A stretch of DNA of 64,000 nucleotides from Novosphingobium fluoreni (GCF_014196615.1 NZ_JACIDY010000004.1:275892-339891); one strand, 5' to 3'; counted from the first letter of the stretch, positions 52,024 to 63,910 are shown. Numbers and translations are program-made. Notes: generated from the letters alone by a model not told the origin.

Positions 52024-53757
52024 TTAGCCTACCAGGTCAATTAGCTTGTTGGATTTAGCCATATGATGGGCTGCGATGTAGCCGAAAGTAAAGGCGCTGC
52101 TGATGCTTGCACCCGCGCCCGGATAGGTGCGCCCAAACGGAGAGGCCGCGACGTTTCCGGCGGCGTAAAGCCCCCTGATCACACTGCCATCGGGGCGCCT
52201 GACCCGAGCGAATTCGTCCGTCACGACGCCACCGGAGGTACCCACGTCGCCATGGTGCAAAGCGACTGCGTAGAACGGCGGCTCTGCGATCTCGCCAAGA
52301 TTGGGGTTGGGGGAGACAGTCGGATCGCCGTGCGACCGGTCAAAGGCCCTGCCCCCACGGTTAAAATCCTGATCGACGCCGGATTGGGCGAAGCCATTGA
52401 ACCGGGCAACTTCATCTTTCAGGCCGACAGGATTGATACCGCAGATCGCAGCCAGTTCTCCCAGGCTTCCGGCTTTCTTCATGTAGCCGGTTTCGATCCA
52501 TTCCTTGGGGGTGACGCCCGGGGGAAGTGTTCCCCAAGGATAGCGCTTGCGATGCCGGCTATCCATGATGGCCCAGGCTGGAAGCCCCCTGCCCGTCTTC
52601 AGATGACGCTCAAAGATTTTTTCGCCGACTTCCTGATAAGAACCAGATTCATTGACCATCCGACGCCCGTCGCGGTCCACGATGATGCCGTGGGGAAACG
52701 ATGTGTCGAGAATGTGCATGAAGGGATAGGGATATCCGTTCTGCTGTGCGCCCTTAGGCCATGATCCGTCCGGCGCGAACGACGTCATGCACCAAACCGC
52801 CGTATCCAAGCATTCGGTTGCAGCGCCAAGCGCCATCATCGCGCGCATCAACTCGCCCGTGTCGCCGGGATTGGCATTGGTCCACCCTGCATTGATCGGC
52901 TGGTGGCCATATCTCTTGCGCATATCGTCATTGCGCGAAAAACCACCGGCATTGACCAGCACGCCATCCCGGGCACGCACTTCAACAGGCTTGCCGCGAT
53001 AAGTGGCTTTCACCCCTATGACGCGATTATCCGCGACGATCAGATCATCCACCGGAACATCGCGAAAGAAAGGAATGTCGTGCTCCACGGCCACCTTGAC
53101 CATCTGTCCTTGGATCGCCGCGCCATTTGCCACAATGCGGCGGCCGAGCAACTTGTTCAGAACGGTCATCAGGGCAAACTTCACGGCCTTCCTCTTACCG
53201 GCCCAGTTGCGCTTGAGCAGGAAGAGCGTCGGCACTTCGTCCACCCCGAACGGCAAGGTCGTCATCATCGGATGCATCGCCAGCCATGGTTCATATTCGC
53301 CAAGCTGGTGCATATCGAAAGGCTCAGCCAACAGCGACCGCCCCTCAGGCACGCCGCCAGGGAGATCATCGTAATAGTCCGGCCAGGCATCGGTGGGCCG
53401 GCGGATGCGCACGCCCAGGGATTGAAGGAAAGCAACCATTCGAGGTGCGGATTTGAGGAAGGCACGGGTCCGTTCCTCGGTCACCGCAGGACCAGAATGA
53501 TCGACGCAGTTCGCGAGATATTCGTGTGCCTTGTCGAAGCTGTCCTCGACACCCGCACCGGCCAGCAGCGGGTTATCCGGCACCCACCAAACACCACCCG
53601 AGAACGAGGTGGAGCCGCCGACAACCGATTGCTTTTCCAAGATTACAGGCCGCTTACCAAGCGACTTCGCCGCAAGGGCTGCACAAAAAGAAGCTCCGCC
53701 GGATCCCACGATCACCAGATCGTACTCGTCTTGAAGCTCCCAGTCCTTCAGGCGCAT
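52024..53757 (-). CDS. FAD-dependent dehydrogenase, 3-ketosteroid-delta1-dehydrogenase-like
   Basis: The 577-residue protein has the FAD-binding YDLVIVGSGGASFCAALAAK, GGSTSFSGGVWWVPDNPLL, and the C-terminal GLYAAGNVAASPFGRTYPGA plus GASISSAFTFGYIAAHHMA. It is of the size and layout of the KstD/fumarate reductase flavoprotein branch that dehydrogenates cyclic ketones next to the carbonyl. This is the strongest single hint at an alicyclic ketone (steroid- or terpenoid-like) intermediate. True KstD activity would need the active-site tyrosines to be confirmed by alignment. Confidence 0.78.
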   Translation of the reverse strand: MRLKDWELQDEYDLVIVGSGGASFCAALAAKSLGKRPVILEKQSVVGGSTSFSGGVWWVPDNPLLAGAGVEDSFDKAHEYLANCVDHSGPAVTEERTRAFLKSAPRMVAFLQSLGVRIRRPTDAWPDYYDDLPGGVPEGRSLLAEPFDMHQLGEYEPWLAMHPMMTTLPFGVDEVPTLFLLKRNWAGKRKAVKFALMTVLNKLLGRRIVANGAAIQGQMVKVAVEHDIPFFRDVPVDDLIVADNRVIGVKATYRGKPVEVRARDGVLVNAGGFSRNDDMRKRYGHQPINAGWTNANPGDTGELMRAMMALGAATECLDTAVWCMTSFAPDGSWPKGAQQNGYPYPFMHILDTSFPHGIIVDRDGRRMVNESGSYQEVGEKIFERHLKTGRGLPAWAIMDSRHRKRYPWGTLPPGVTPKEWIETGYMKKAGSLGELAAICGINPVGLKDEVARFNGFAQSGVDQDFNRGGRAFDRSHGDPTVSPNPNLGEIAEPPFYAVALHHGDVGTSGGVVTDEFARVRRPDGSVIRGLYAAGNVAASPFGRTYPGAGASISSAFTFGYIAAHHMAKSNKLIDLVG

Positions 53758-54041
53758 CTAAATTGTACTCCTCAACCCTCCCAGCCGTCGCGGCACGAAG
53801 CGCGCTATAAGTCTGGGTAATGCTCGTTCTATGGTCGAATGACGCACTATGATGGCTGGCGCCAACCGGCCCCAGCGCTTTTCAGGCAGTCTACAGGAGG
53901 GCGCCGCCCCCGCTATGTGTCTATCAAATCGCTGCCAGAGGCATATTCCGAAAGCTTCACACGCACGCCTGACCTAGAGCGGAAGTAGAGGATGCTATGC
54001 CTGTTGGCCCCTTCCCTATCAGGCGACCCTGGAGAGCAAAA

Positions 54042-55307
54042 ATGACCATCGCCCCAAAGCTGCGGGATTTTGACGAGGCGAGCTTTAATCCCTTTATGAG
54101 CGATGAGCTCGCGTTTGGCGACAATGACGATCCCTATCCTCAGTTGGCCAAGCTGCGCGAGGAATCCGGCGGCGTTGTGGCGGCGGACTGGCGCACAACG
54201 ATGGGGCTATTTCCGGACATCACCCAGCCGGCCGATGCGCAGCGCTTCATGGTTCTGAGCGCGGAAGCTGTTCAGAAAGTTCTGCAGACGCCTGAAATTT
54301 TCGGCAATGGCGCCTATGCCTTCAATCTGGGACGGGCGTTCGGTCGCTCGATTTCAACGATGGATGCGCCCGAGCATGGTCAGTTCCGGCGCATTTTCCA
54401 GAAGGTTTTCCTTCCACAATATGTGCGTGAGTGGGGCGGTACGATTGTCGATCCGGTCGTGGATGAGCTGATGCAGGACTTCCAGCACACCGGCAAGGCG
54501 GATCTGGTACAACAATTCACAGTTCATTATCCATTCCGCGTCGTATACCGCCAGCTTGGGCTGCCTCAGCAGGAAGGTACAATCTTCCATAAGCTAGCGA
54601 TCGCCCAGACACTGATCGCCGTCGATACTGCACACGCCGAAGAGGCCTCCCGAAAGCTGGGTGAGTATTTCGGCGCGATGATAGATCTTAAGCGAAAGGA
54701 GCCCGGCGATGACCTGCTCAGCCTGCTGGTCCATACGCAGATCGATGGCGAATATTTGCCGGAAGAAGTGCTGATTTCATTTTTCCGCCAATTGATCAAC
54801 GCCGCCGCCGATACGACCTATCGGGGGACCGGCGTGTTGTTGACGATGCTGCTCAAGAACCCCGATCAGCTCGAAATGCTGCGCAACGACCGTTCGCTCA
54901 TTCCGAATGCGATCGAGGAAGCGCTGCGCTTCGATGGTCCCGTCCTGGTGATGGATCGTTTTGCTCGCGAGGACACCGAATTGTGCGGCGTGTCGATTCC
55001 GAAGGGTTCGGTGATCCAGGTCATTGGGGGCGCAGCGAACCGCGACCCCGCCCTGTTCGAAAATCCCGACAAGTTCGACATTACCCGCCGTAATGCCAAG
55101 CAGCACTTCAGTTTCGCGCAGGGCCCGCACATATGCGTCGGACAGCATCTGGCCCGTGTCGAAATGACCCGCGCGCTTACGGCCATTCTGGATCGGCTTC
55201 ACAACCTGCGGCTTGATCCGGATATGCCAGAGCCGAAGCTGCGCGGCGCGACCCTGCGACGTTCCGAACATCTCTACGTCCGTTTCGATCCTGTCGCCAA
55301 TCACTGA
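54042..55307 (+). CDS. Cytochrome P450 monooxygenase
   Basis: The 421-residue P450 has the I-helix NAAADTTYRGTG, IEEALRFDGP (ExxR), and the heme loop FAQGPHICVGQHLAR. The glycine usual before the acid in the I-helix (AGxDT) is alanine here. ATG 54042 (MTIAPKLRDF) has TGGAGAG upstream; the frame is open from 53997. It is followed by a GMC oxidoreductase 46 nt later, so hydroxylation then alcohol oxidation is plausible. It is not a close duplicate of the P450 at 31418. Confidence 0.87.
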   Translation: MTIAPKLRDFDEASFNPFMSDELAFGDNDDPYPQLAKLREESGGVVAADWRTTMGLFPDITQPADAQRFMVLSAEAVQKVLQTPEIFGNGAYAFNLGRAFGRSISTMDAPEHGQFRRIFQKVFLPQYVREWGGTIVDPVVDELMQDFQHTGKADLVQQFTVHYPFRVVYRQLGLPQQEGTIFHKLAIAQTLIAVDTAHAEEASRKLGEYFGAMIDLKRKEPGDDLLSLLVHTQIDGEYLPEEVLISFFRQLINAAADTTYRGTGVLLTMLLKNPDQLEMLRNDRSLIPNAIEEALRFDGPVLVMDRFAREDTELCGVSIPKGSVIQVIGGAANRDPALFENPDKFDITRRNAKQHFSFAQGPHICVGQHLARVEMTRALTAILDRLHNLRLDPDMPEPKLRGATLRRSEHLYVRFDPVANH

Positions 55308-55353
55308 ACAAAGACTTGTTTAACAAACGATAACAACGGGAGGGGGATCTGTT

Positions 55354-56955
55354 ATGCCAGATACCTTTGATTACATCGTTGTCGGCGGCGGGTCTGCAGG
55401 CAGCGTGATGGCTGCGCGGCTATCCGAAAATACGTCGTCCCGCGTCCTATTGGTCGAAGAAGGTGGCGAGGGCGACAGTATGCTTGTCCGCATGCCGAAG
55501 GGCTTCGGCAAGTCGCTCATGGATGCAAACCTGACCTCATACCATCCAGCGCAATTCGATCGCGGCGATGGCAAGGGCACCGACATGTGGGTGCGTGGCA
55601 AAATGCTGGGCGGGTCCAGCGCTGTGAACGGCATGGTGTGGATCCGCGGCCAGCCGGCCGACTGGGACCAGATCGAAAGTCTCGGCAACCCCGGATGGTC
55701 CTGGAATGACATGTCGAGCTATTTCCGGCGCCTCGAAGATCATGCGTTGGGCGACAACGGCGTCCGGGGAGTGGGCGGCCCGATCAAGATTACCGACAAC
55801 CCCAACAAGACGCCCTTGCATAAGGCATTTTTGCGCGCAGGCACGCAAATGGGCCTGCGTATAAAGGAAGACCAGAACGAACTGGACCAGGAAGGCATCG
55901 GCTACCTTCAATGGAACATCGACAGCAACGGCCGCCGGTGCAGCGCTGCGCGGGGCTTCCTGAAGCCTGCGAGGAGCCGGCCCAATCTCGCCGTCGAAAC
56001 CGGCGTCCGGATCAACAGGGTGATCATGGATGGCAACCGCGCCGTCGGTGTCGAGGGGGAGCGAAATGGCGAAGCGGTCACATTCCACACCCATGGTGAA
56101 GTTATCCTGTGCGCCGGCGGCCTCGCCTCGCCCAAGATTCTTCAGCTGTCCGGGATCGGCAATTCGGACAGGCTGAGAAAGGCCGGCGTGCCTGTCGTCA
56201 TCGACAGCCCGATGATCGGCTTCAACATGCGCGAGCATTGCCTCCTTCAACTCGGCTTTCGTATCCGGGACATGCGCTACAGCCTGAACCGCTCCTTCAG
56301 CGGGCCGCGGTTGGTCGGCAACGTGGTGCGCTGGGCATTGACGGGCTCAGGGCCGTTGGCGTGGGGATCGCACGAGATGGCTGCCTTCGTCCGCTCATCC
56401 CGTCAGAGCAATCGGGCGGACTCGCAAATCATGTTCACGCCTTTCTCGCTCGACCCCGCTTCACCAATAAAGTTCGAGGAAGAGCCAGGCGTCACAGTCT
56501 TTTCCTACCCACTGCGTCCCGACAGCCAGGGCCACATCTTGATTACGTCGAGTGACCCTTCGGCGCCGCCAGATATCGATATCAACTATCTCGATACCCA
56601 GCATGACCGGGATGTCAGCATTGCCTCGATCCGATACATTCGCGAGTTGATGGGGCAGCCGGCTCTACGCGACTTTGTGGTGGGTGAGACCGAACCCACA
56701 GTCAGTGCGCAGACCGATGAGGAAATTCTGGCGGCCTTCCGACGCTATGCCGTGCCCGGCTATCACGCATGCGGCACCGTCGCGATGGGCACCGGCTATC
56801 CGCTTGACGAGCGGCTGCGCGTTCGCGGTGCGCAGAACCTGCGCGTCGCTGACTGCTCGGTGTTCCCTGAAATGCTTTCAGGCAACACCAATGCACCGAC
56901 GATGGCCTTGGCTTGGCGGGCCTCGGACCTGATCCGTCAGGATCGGCTCACCTGA
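55354..56955 (+). CDS. GMC-family FAD alcohol oxidoreductase
   Basis: The 533-residue enzyme shows DYIVVGGGSAGSVMAARLSE, GKMLGGSSAVNGMVWIRG, and the C-terminal YHACGTVAMGTGYPLDERLR and SGNTNAPTMALAWRASDLI with the His/Asn catalytic pair. GGGAGGGGG precedes the ATG. It probably oxidises the alcohol made by the upstream P450. No aldehyde dehydrogenase is adjacent here; the one at 34233 could serve. Confidence 0.86.
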   Translation: MPDTFDYIVVGGGSAGSVMAARLSENTSSRVLLVEEGGEGDSMLVRMPKGFGKSLMDANLTSYHPAQFDRGDGKGTDMWVRGKMLGGSSAVNGMVWIRGQPADWDQIESLGNPGWSWNDMSSYFRRLEDHALGDNGVRGVGGPIKITDNPNKTPLHKAFLRAGTQMGLRIKEDQNELDQEGIGYLQWNIDSNGRRCSAARGFLKPARSRPNLAVETGVRINRVIMDGNRAVGVEGERNGEAVTFHTHGEVILCAGGLASPKILQLSGIGNSDRLRKAGVPVVIDSPMIGFNMREHCLLQLGFRIRDMRYSLNRSFSGPRLVGNVVRWALTGSGPLAWGSHEMAAFVRSSRQSNRADSQIMFTPFSLDPASPIKFEEEPGVTVFSYPLRPDSQGHILITSSDPSAPPDIDINYLDTQHDRDVSIASIRYIRELMGQPALRDFVVGETEPTVSAQTDEEILAAFRRYAVPGYHACGTVAMGTGYPLDERLRVRGAQNLRVADCSVFPEMLSGNTNAPTMALAWRASDLIRQDRLT

Positions 56956-56983
56956 CTGCGCGCCGTATGACATGGAGAACCTT

Positions 56984-57808
56984 GTGATCGATCAGCATCT
57001 GACCACGCCAGAAATTCGCTTCGAGCGGAGGGAGAGGATCGCCATCATCACCCTCACCCGCGCTGAGCGCGGCAATGCCTTCACGGCGGAGATGGGTCAT
57101 ACCCTCAAGGCGATGTGGCACGAGGTGAAGCACAACCCGGACATCCGCGTTGCGGTCGTCACGGCCGAGGGCGACCGCCATTTCTGCACGGGTGCCGACG
57201 TCGCCAAATTGAGTGAAGGGCAGAGTGAACAGGGTCTGCAGAATGTCCCCCTGGAACAGGCGGTGACGCTGACATCGCTGCAGAACAAGGTGCTTAAGCC
57301 TGTGGTATGCGCGGTGAACGGACTCGTCGTCGGCGGCGGGCTTCATTTCGTGGTCGACAGTGACGTCATCGTCGCGTGCTCAACCGCCCGCTTCATCGAC
57401 ACCCATGTCAACGTAGGTCAGGTCGGCGCGATCGAAAATATCGGCTTGGCCAAGCGACTCCCTCTCGGCACGGCTCTGCGCATGACCCTACAGGGCAAGG
57501 GATTTCAGCTCTCTGCCGAACGGGCCTACCAGCTTGGCCTCGTCGATGAGCTGGTTCCCACGGCTGCCGACGTGCTATCGAAAGCGCTCGAGATCGCCGA
57601 AGATATGGCGCGCAATTCGCCGGTGGCGATGGCCCGCTCGAAGGAAGCCATCTGGCACTCGATGGAAACGGGATATCACCAGTCTCTGGAATATGGCTGG
57701 TCGCTGCTGCGGATGCAGTGGGCGCATCCGGATTCGATCGAAGGCCCTACGGCCTTCGTAGAGCGCCGTGATCCCGAATGGAATCCGGACCCGAGCGCAC
57801 TGCGGTGA
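56984..57808 (+). CDS. Crotonase-family protein with unusual active site
   Basis: The protein of about 274 residues keeps HFCTGADVAKLSE for the oxyanion hole. Both catalytic positions are changed: GGGLHFVVDSD has histidine for the first glutamate and FIDTHVNVGQVG has histidine for the second. The DTH pattern also occurs in the crotonase at 43534. It is unlikely to be a classical hydratase. GTG 56984 has GGAG 6 nt upstream; ATG 56972 is the alternative. It ends the P450-GMC run. Confidence 0.72.
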   Translation: MIDQHLTTPEIRFERRERIAIITLTRAERGNAFTAEMGHTLKAMWHEVKHNPDIRVAVVTAEGDRHFCTGADVAKLSEGQSEQGLQNVPLEQAVTLTSLQNKVLKPVVCAVNGLVVGGGLHFVVDSDVIVACSTARFIDTHVNVGQVGAIENIGLAKRLPLGTALRMTLQGKGFQLSAERAYQLGLVDELVPTAADVLSKALEIAEDMARNSPVAMARSKEAIWHSMETGYHQSLEYGWSLLRMQWAHPDSIEGPTAFVERRDPEWNPDPSALR

Positions 57809-57906
57809 GCGTATAGGGCCAGCGGCCTTGCCCAGTCACTCCCGCTGCGATCTTCGGCAGGTGGATGACACGCCGGCCGTTCATCGGGCCGTGCCAATCC
57901 CCTTGT

Positions 57907-58677
57907 TCAAGTCGCAGCGGCAACCGCCAGGCCGCCATCGATTGCGATGGAAGCGCCGGTGACAAAGCTAGCACGATCCGAGGCGAGAAAGGCCACGACC
58001 TGCGCCACCTCTTTTGGATCAGCCCATCGGCGGAGCGGGACCGCACCCACCGCCAGCGCATAACGATCAGGGAAGTCCTTGCGATACTGCTCCGTCCCCC
58101 GGGTCAGGATCGGACCGAGCTGCAGCGAATTTGCCCGTATCCCGTCTTGGCCGCATTCGACAGCGGTCACAGCGGTGAACTGGCGGATCGCCGCCTTCGA
58201 CGCTGCATAGGCGGAACTTCCCGCCTGAGCCCGTTCGGCCACGATGGACGACACGTTGATGATCGCGCCCCCACCCTGCTTTCGCATGAGGGGAAGTACG
58301 AACCGCGTTGATGTCCGCACCGCGCCCAGGTTCGTGTCGAACACCGCCTGCCAAGCTTCATCGGTCATTTCCCCGAGGCTCGAGAAATTGGCGATGCCAG
58401 CATTGTTCACCAATATGTCGATCCGGCCGTACCGGGCCGATATGGCATCGAGACAGGACGCGAACGCAGAACCATCCGCAACATCGATGGCATGACCGCT
58501 GATCCTGTCCCCAGCGCCCAAGGCGTCACATGCCTCCCTGATCAGGCCAGCATCGCGATCCAGCATGGCAACGACCGCTCCTTCCTCAAGAAGCGTCGAG
58601 CAAATGGCAAGGCCGATACCGCTTGCGCCACCGGTTACGATTGCAACGCGCCCGCCAAGACCGAGATCCATATTCAA
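57907..58677 (-). CDS. SDR-family dehydrogenase
   Basis: The 256-residue SDR has VAIVTGGASGIGLAICSTLL, NNAGIANFSS, YAASKAAIRQF and the C-terminal VTGASIAIDGGLAVAA. It follows the aldo/keto reductase gene in the same direction with a short gap, and may act on a related alcohol or ketone. Start ATG 58677 or 58671. Confidence 0.82.
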   Translation of the reverse strand: MNMDLGLGGRVAIVTGGASGIGLAICSTLLEEGAVVAMLDRDAGLIREACDALGAGDRISGHAIDVADGSAFASCLDAISARYGRIDILVNNAGIANFSSLGEMTDEAWQAVFDTNLGAVRTSTRFVLPLMRKQGGGAIINVSSIVAERAQAGSSAYAASKAAIRQFTAVTAVECGQDGIRANSLQLGPILTRGTEQYRKDFPDRYALAVGAVPLRRWADPKEVAQVVAFLASDRASFVTGASIAIDGGLAVAAAT

Positions 58678-58734
58678 AGCTCCTGCAGGATGCCGAGCGG
58701 AACGGCGATGCCGGTTCCGACTCCCGGCCTGTGT

Positions 58735-59766
58735 TTAGATGCGGGGCAGGACCTTGTGCCCACCTGACAGGCCGGCCTGAATGAAATCGAAGGCAAGCAG
58801 TCGATCTGGATAAAGCGTTTCCAGCTTCGCGGCCTCTTCCAGACGATCGACCTGCGCCTGGTCGAGCTGAACATCGAGCGCGGCGATCGTGTCAATCAGC
58901 TGTTCGGTGGTACGCGGCCCGATTACCGGCGCGGTCACAGCGGGGTTGCGCTTGGTCCAGGCGAGTGCAACCTGCGAAGAGCTGATGCCGATCTCGTCTG
59001 CGACCGCCTTGACCGCGTCGGCCACGCGCGTCACCTCCGGCGAGACGGCATTGGCAGCCGCCAGCATCGCGGACCGGCGCCCAGTTGCAACCGCACCGGT
59101 CGCATAGCCTCCAGCCAGGCGGCCACTGCTGAGCGGGGACCATGGCAGAACGCCCATTCCCAACGCCAGCGCTGCCGGCATAAGCTCACGTTCGACAGTC
59201 CGCTCCAGCAGGCTGTATTCGATCTGCAGGCTGGCAAAGCGGGTCCAGCCCTGCAGCTCTGCCATGGTCTGCAATCGAGCCACTCGCCATGCGGGGATAT
59301 TGGACAGCCCGGTGTAAAGAACCTTGCCCTGGCGCACGAGATCATCGAAAGCGCGCAGGATTTCATCCTCGGGTGCTGTATCGTTCCAGGTGTGCAGGAA
59401 CAGCAGGTCGATATAATCGGTTTGCATGCGCCGCAGACTTTGCTCTACCGACAGGACCATGCTTTTACGGCTATTGCCCGCTGCATTCACGTCGGCCGGA
59501 GCATTCAGCGAGTATTTGGTTGACACGACGATGTTGTCGCGGCGCCCCTGCATGAAGCGGCCGAGCATGGATTCCGACTTGCCCGCTGAGTAATATCCAG
59601 CCGTGTCGACGAAGTTGCCGCCCCCGTCGACGTAGGTATCGAACATCTCGCGACTGGCATCTTCGTCTGCACCCCACTCGGCCCCGAAATTCATCGTTCC
59701 AAGAGCAAGCGGCGAGACCCGCAGACCGGAGCGGCCCAAGTGACGATATTCATTAAGCGATGCCAT
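58735..59766 (-). CDS. Aldo/keto reductase
   Basis: The 343-residue (beta/alpha)8 enzyme shows LGTMNFGAEWG, FVDTAGYYSAGKSE (catalytic Asp and Tyr), VVSTKYSL (Lys) and DLLFLHTWN (His), then VIGPRTTEQL for NADPH binding. It reduces aldehydes or ketones with NADPH. ATG 59766 (MASLNEYRHLG) has GGAGACGAG upstream; the frame is open to 59820. It lies between the acyl-CoA dehydrogenase pair and the SDR. Confidence 0.83.
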   Translation of the reverse strand: MASLNEYRHLGRSGLRVSPLALGTMNFGAEWGADEDASREMFDTYVDGGGNFVDTAGYYSAGKSESMLGRFMQGRRDNIVVSTKYSLNAPADVNAAGNSRKSMVLSVEQSLRRMQTDYIDLLFLHTWNDTAPEDEILRAFDDLVRQGKVLYTGLSNIPAWRVARLQTMAELQGWTRFASLQIEYSLLERTVERELMPAALALGMGVLPWSPLSSGRLAGGYATGAVATGRRSAMLAAANAVSPEVTRVADAVKAVADEIGISSSQVALAWTKRNPAVTAPVIGPRTTEQLIDTIAALDVQLDQAQVDRLEEAAKLETLYPDRLLAFDFIQAGLSGGHKVLPRI

Positions 59767-59893
59767 GGCGCTCGTCTCCGGAACTATCTGCTTTTGAGGA
59801 TTAAGTCTGTTGATCGCCACGGTGCGCGACTAGTCCCCTTGCCGGGACAGAGGGGTGGATGGCGACAATTTGCGCTTCCACCCGATCTCCTGA

Positions 59894-61045
59894 TCAACGC
59901 CCCCTTGGCAGTCCCAGAACCCGCTCGCCGATGATATTGCGACGTATTTCCGAGGTCCCGCCCGCGATGGTATGGGCGAAGCTATTGTAATACTCGAACG
60001 CCACGCTCCACTTGCCGGGAAATGCTTCAAGACCCCGGTTCCCTGCCAACTCGAAAGCCATCCGCGCGACCTTCTTTTCCATTTCGGCATGATACACCGC
60101 AACGAGCGTCGCCTCGGCTCCAAGCGCGCCATTCCGATCCGACCGCGAAATGTTCATCAACGTCATTGCGCGCAAGGCATGCACCTCGGCACGCAGGTTC
60201 AAAAGCCGATCGGCAATGACCATGTCGCGTATCGCCCCGCTGGCCTTTGCCTGCTCGACCAGTTCCTCGAGCCGGCGCGCCAGTTCAACCTGGAACACGA
60301 TGATCCCGGTACCGCGCTCAAATCCGAGTGTCGCCATCGCGACACTCCATCCGTCGTCAACGGTGCCTACCACATTCTTCAGCGGAATGCGGACGTTGTC
60401 GTAGAAGACCTGGTTGAATTCGTGATGCCCGGCCATGCTGCGAATGGGACGGACTTCGATACCCGGGAGGCTCATGTCACAGATCGCCCAGGTCAGCCCC
60501 TTGTGTCGGCCCGACGAAGGATCGGTGCGGACCAACAACTCCTGGAAATCCGCGACATGGCCATAGCTGGTCCAGATCTTGGACCCGTTGACCACCAGTT
60601 CGTCCCCTTCAATAACGGCTCGTGTAGAAATTCCCGCAAGGTCAGACCCGGCACCGGGCTCTGAAAAGCCCTGGCACCAGATCGACGCGCCGCTCAGGAT
60701 GCGGGGCAAATGGAATTCCTGCTGTTCCGGAGTGCCGCGCGCCATGATCGTGGGGCCGGCGTGGGCAATCGCGACGAAGAAGTTGCCAATCTCGGGAGCC
60801 CCCGCGCGGGCATATTCTTCCAGCCAGATCATCTGTCGGCCAAGACTTTCGCCCCGCCCGCCAAATTCCTTTGGCCAAGCGATGCCTGACCAACCACCAA
60901 GATACTGTTGGTTGACCCATTGCCGGTCGAACTGCGCTGCGGCCTCCCCCTCGGTCGGCCTGCGCTCCTTGGGAACGTTATCGGCGAGCCAGGCGCGCAC
61001 TTCCTCACGGAACTGCTTTTCGTCGTTGGTAACTTCGATTTTCAT
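59894..61045 (-). CDS. Acyl-CoA dehydrogenase, large subunit of a probable heteromeric enzyme
   Basis: The 383-residue protein has WCQGFSEPGAGSDLAGISTR, KIWTSYGHVADFQELLVRT, LGFERGTGIIVF with the probable base glutamate, and AHTIAGGTSEIRRNIIGERV. This is the FadE subtype that forms alpha2-beta2 enzymes with a smaller partner in steroid side-chain degradation. Its ATG overlaps the stop of the small subunit gene by 4 bp (61042-61045). The open frame extends upstream antisense to nothing useful; the MKIEVTNDEKQF start gives the normal N-terminus. Confidence 0.83.
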   Translation of the reverse strand: MKIEVTNDEKQFREEVRAWLADNVPKERRPTEGEAAAQFDRQWVNQQYLGGWSGIAWPKEFGGRGESLGRQMIWLEEYARAGAPEIGNFFVAIAHAGPTIMARGTPEQQEFHLPRILSGASIWCQGFSEPGAGSDLAGISTRAVIEGDELVVNGSKIWTSYGHVADFQELLVRTDPSSGRHKGLTWAICDMSLPGIEVRPIRSMAGHHEFNQVFYDNVRIPLKNVVGTVDDGWSVAMATLGFERGTGIIVFQVELARRLEELVEQAKASGAIRDMVIADRLLNLRAEVHALRAMTLMNISRSDRNGALGAEATLVAVYHAEMEKKVARMAFELAGNRGLEAFPGKWSVAFEYYNSFAHTIAGGTSEIRRNIIGERVLGLPRGR

Positions 61046-61980
61046 ACCGCGAGCAAAGCCTCCGCCTGCCAGGACGACGCGCCGTCCAGCATGGACAACA
61101 AGTTGGCGCGCTTGAGATAAAGGTGCGCATGGCATTCGTCCGTGGTGCCCATGGCGCCATGGATCTGGATGTTGTCCTGCGCACTTGAGACCGCGGCCCG
61201 CCGGGCGATGCGTACGGCGGCGGCCAGTTCGACCGTCGCCTTGGCCGGATCGTTCGCCATCATCAGCGCTGCATAGCTTGCCTGCGCGCCGGCCGCCTCG
61301 GCGCGAACGGCCAAGTCGGCGCACTGGTGCTTGATCGCCTGAAACGCACCGATCGGCTGGCCGAACTGTTCGCGCAGCTTGGCCTGTTCGACAGCGACGT
61401 CGCGAACCGCCTCGGCTACGCCGGCAAACTGGGCCGCCAGCATCAGCCGGAAAGACGCGCCCTTCTCGCTGGTAGCGAGCAAATCAGACAGCCCAGCCGC
61501 GTGGAGCGTCGTACGCTCATCGATCGAGACGAGCGGGGTTCGCCCATCGGCGATACGGTGAAGGGCGAGCCCGCCGTCATCAACCCGCAGGGCAAGGTCG
61601 GCGCCATCCCCGTCCACCAGATAAGCGGAGCGATCGTCCCGCCCTAGGGCAAAGGCAACCCGGTCGTGCCCGTCCGCCAGCCGTGCTGCGAGGTCGCCCT
61701 GCCCTGCTTCGTCCAGCAGATCGATAGCAACGAGGGTCGCCATCAAGGCAGGCGATGCCAGATAACGCCCGCATTCGCGCAGAAGCAGCATCAGTTCGAC
61801 CGCTCCCAGCCCAGCGCCGCCAACCGCTTCGGGCCGGGCCAGGCCCAGCCAGCCCAACGGCACGATCTGCGCCCACAGATCAGGCGCCTTGCCTGACCCC
61901 ACCGGGCTTTCCGCCGCAAGCAGATCCTGAAAGGAATCGAGGAGCGCTTGCTGGTCCTCGTCCGGAATGAGGTCGATCAA
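61042..61980 (-). CDS. Acyl-CoA dehydrogenase-like small subunit
   Basis: The 312-residue protein is an acyl-CoA dehydrogenase-fold partner: LIPDEDQQALLDSFQDLLA, LLLRECGRYLASPALMATLV, FGQPIGAFQAIKHQCADLAV, and IHGAMGTTDECHAHLYLKRA. It is shorter than usual (about 380) and lacks the standard substrate-base loop, as do the beta subunits of ChsE1-ChsE2-like pairs. Co-translation with the large subunit supports a heterotetramer. It is divergent from the CoA ligase at 62193. Confidence 0.8.
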   Translation of the reverse strand: MIDLIPDEDQQALLDSFQDLLAAESPVGSGKAPDLWAQIVPLGWLGLARPEAVGGAGLGAVELMLLLRECGRYLASPALMATLVAIDLLDEAGQGDLAARLADGHDRVAFALGRDDRSAYLVDGDGADLALRVDDGGLALHRIADGRTPLVSIDERTTLHAAGLSDLLATSEKGASFRLMLAAQFAGVAEAVRDVAVEQAKLREQFGQPIGAFQAIKHQCADLAVRAEAAGAQASYAALMMANDPAKATVELAAAVRIARRAAVSSAQDNIQIHGAMGTTDECHAHLYLKRANLLSMLDGASSWQAEALLAV

Positions 61981-62192
61981 TTGCCGTTCCCTTTTGCGCC
62001 AAGCCTGTCAGTTGCCCGCTCGCTGTCGCGGTCGGCACGCGGATGCTATCGCGCCTTGGATCGCCTTCGTCACTGTCCCGATGGATGGTACTGGTATTGA
62101 TCTTGCCAATGACAGCCCTTCGCACCGTGCGTTGTCTTGCCGATGCAAAAAGTGCCAAGACGGTGGAACAGGCACACCAGGAGCGGATGAAA

Positions 62193-63827
<1,635 letters not shown>

Positions 63828-63910
63828 TTTCACGGGGCAGGCGGTGGGTGGATGGAACGGATCTCCCTCTCCCCACCGACGCGGCTTCAGGCGGCGTCTT
63901 TTTCCCGGCT

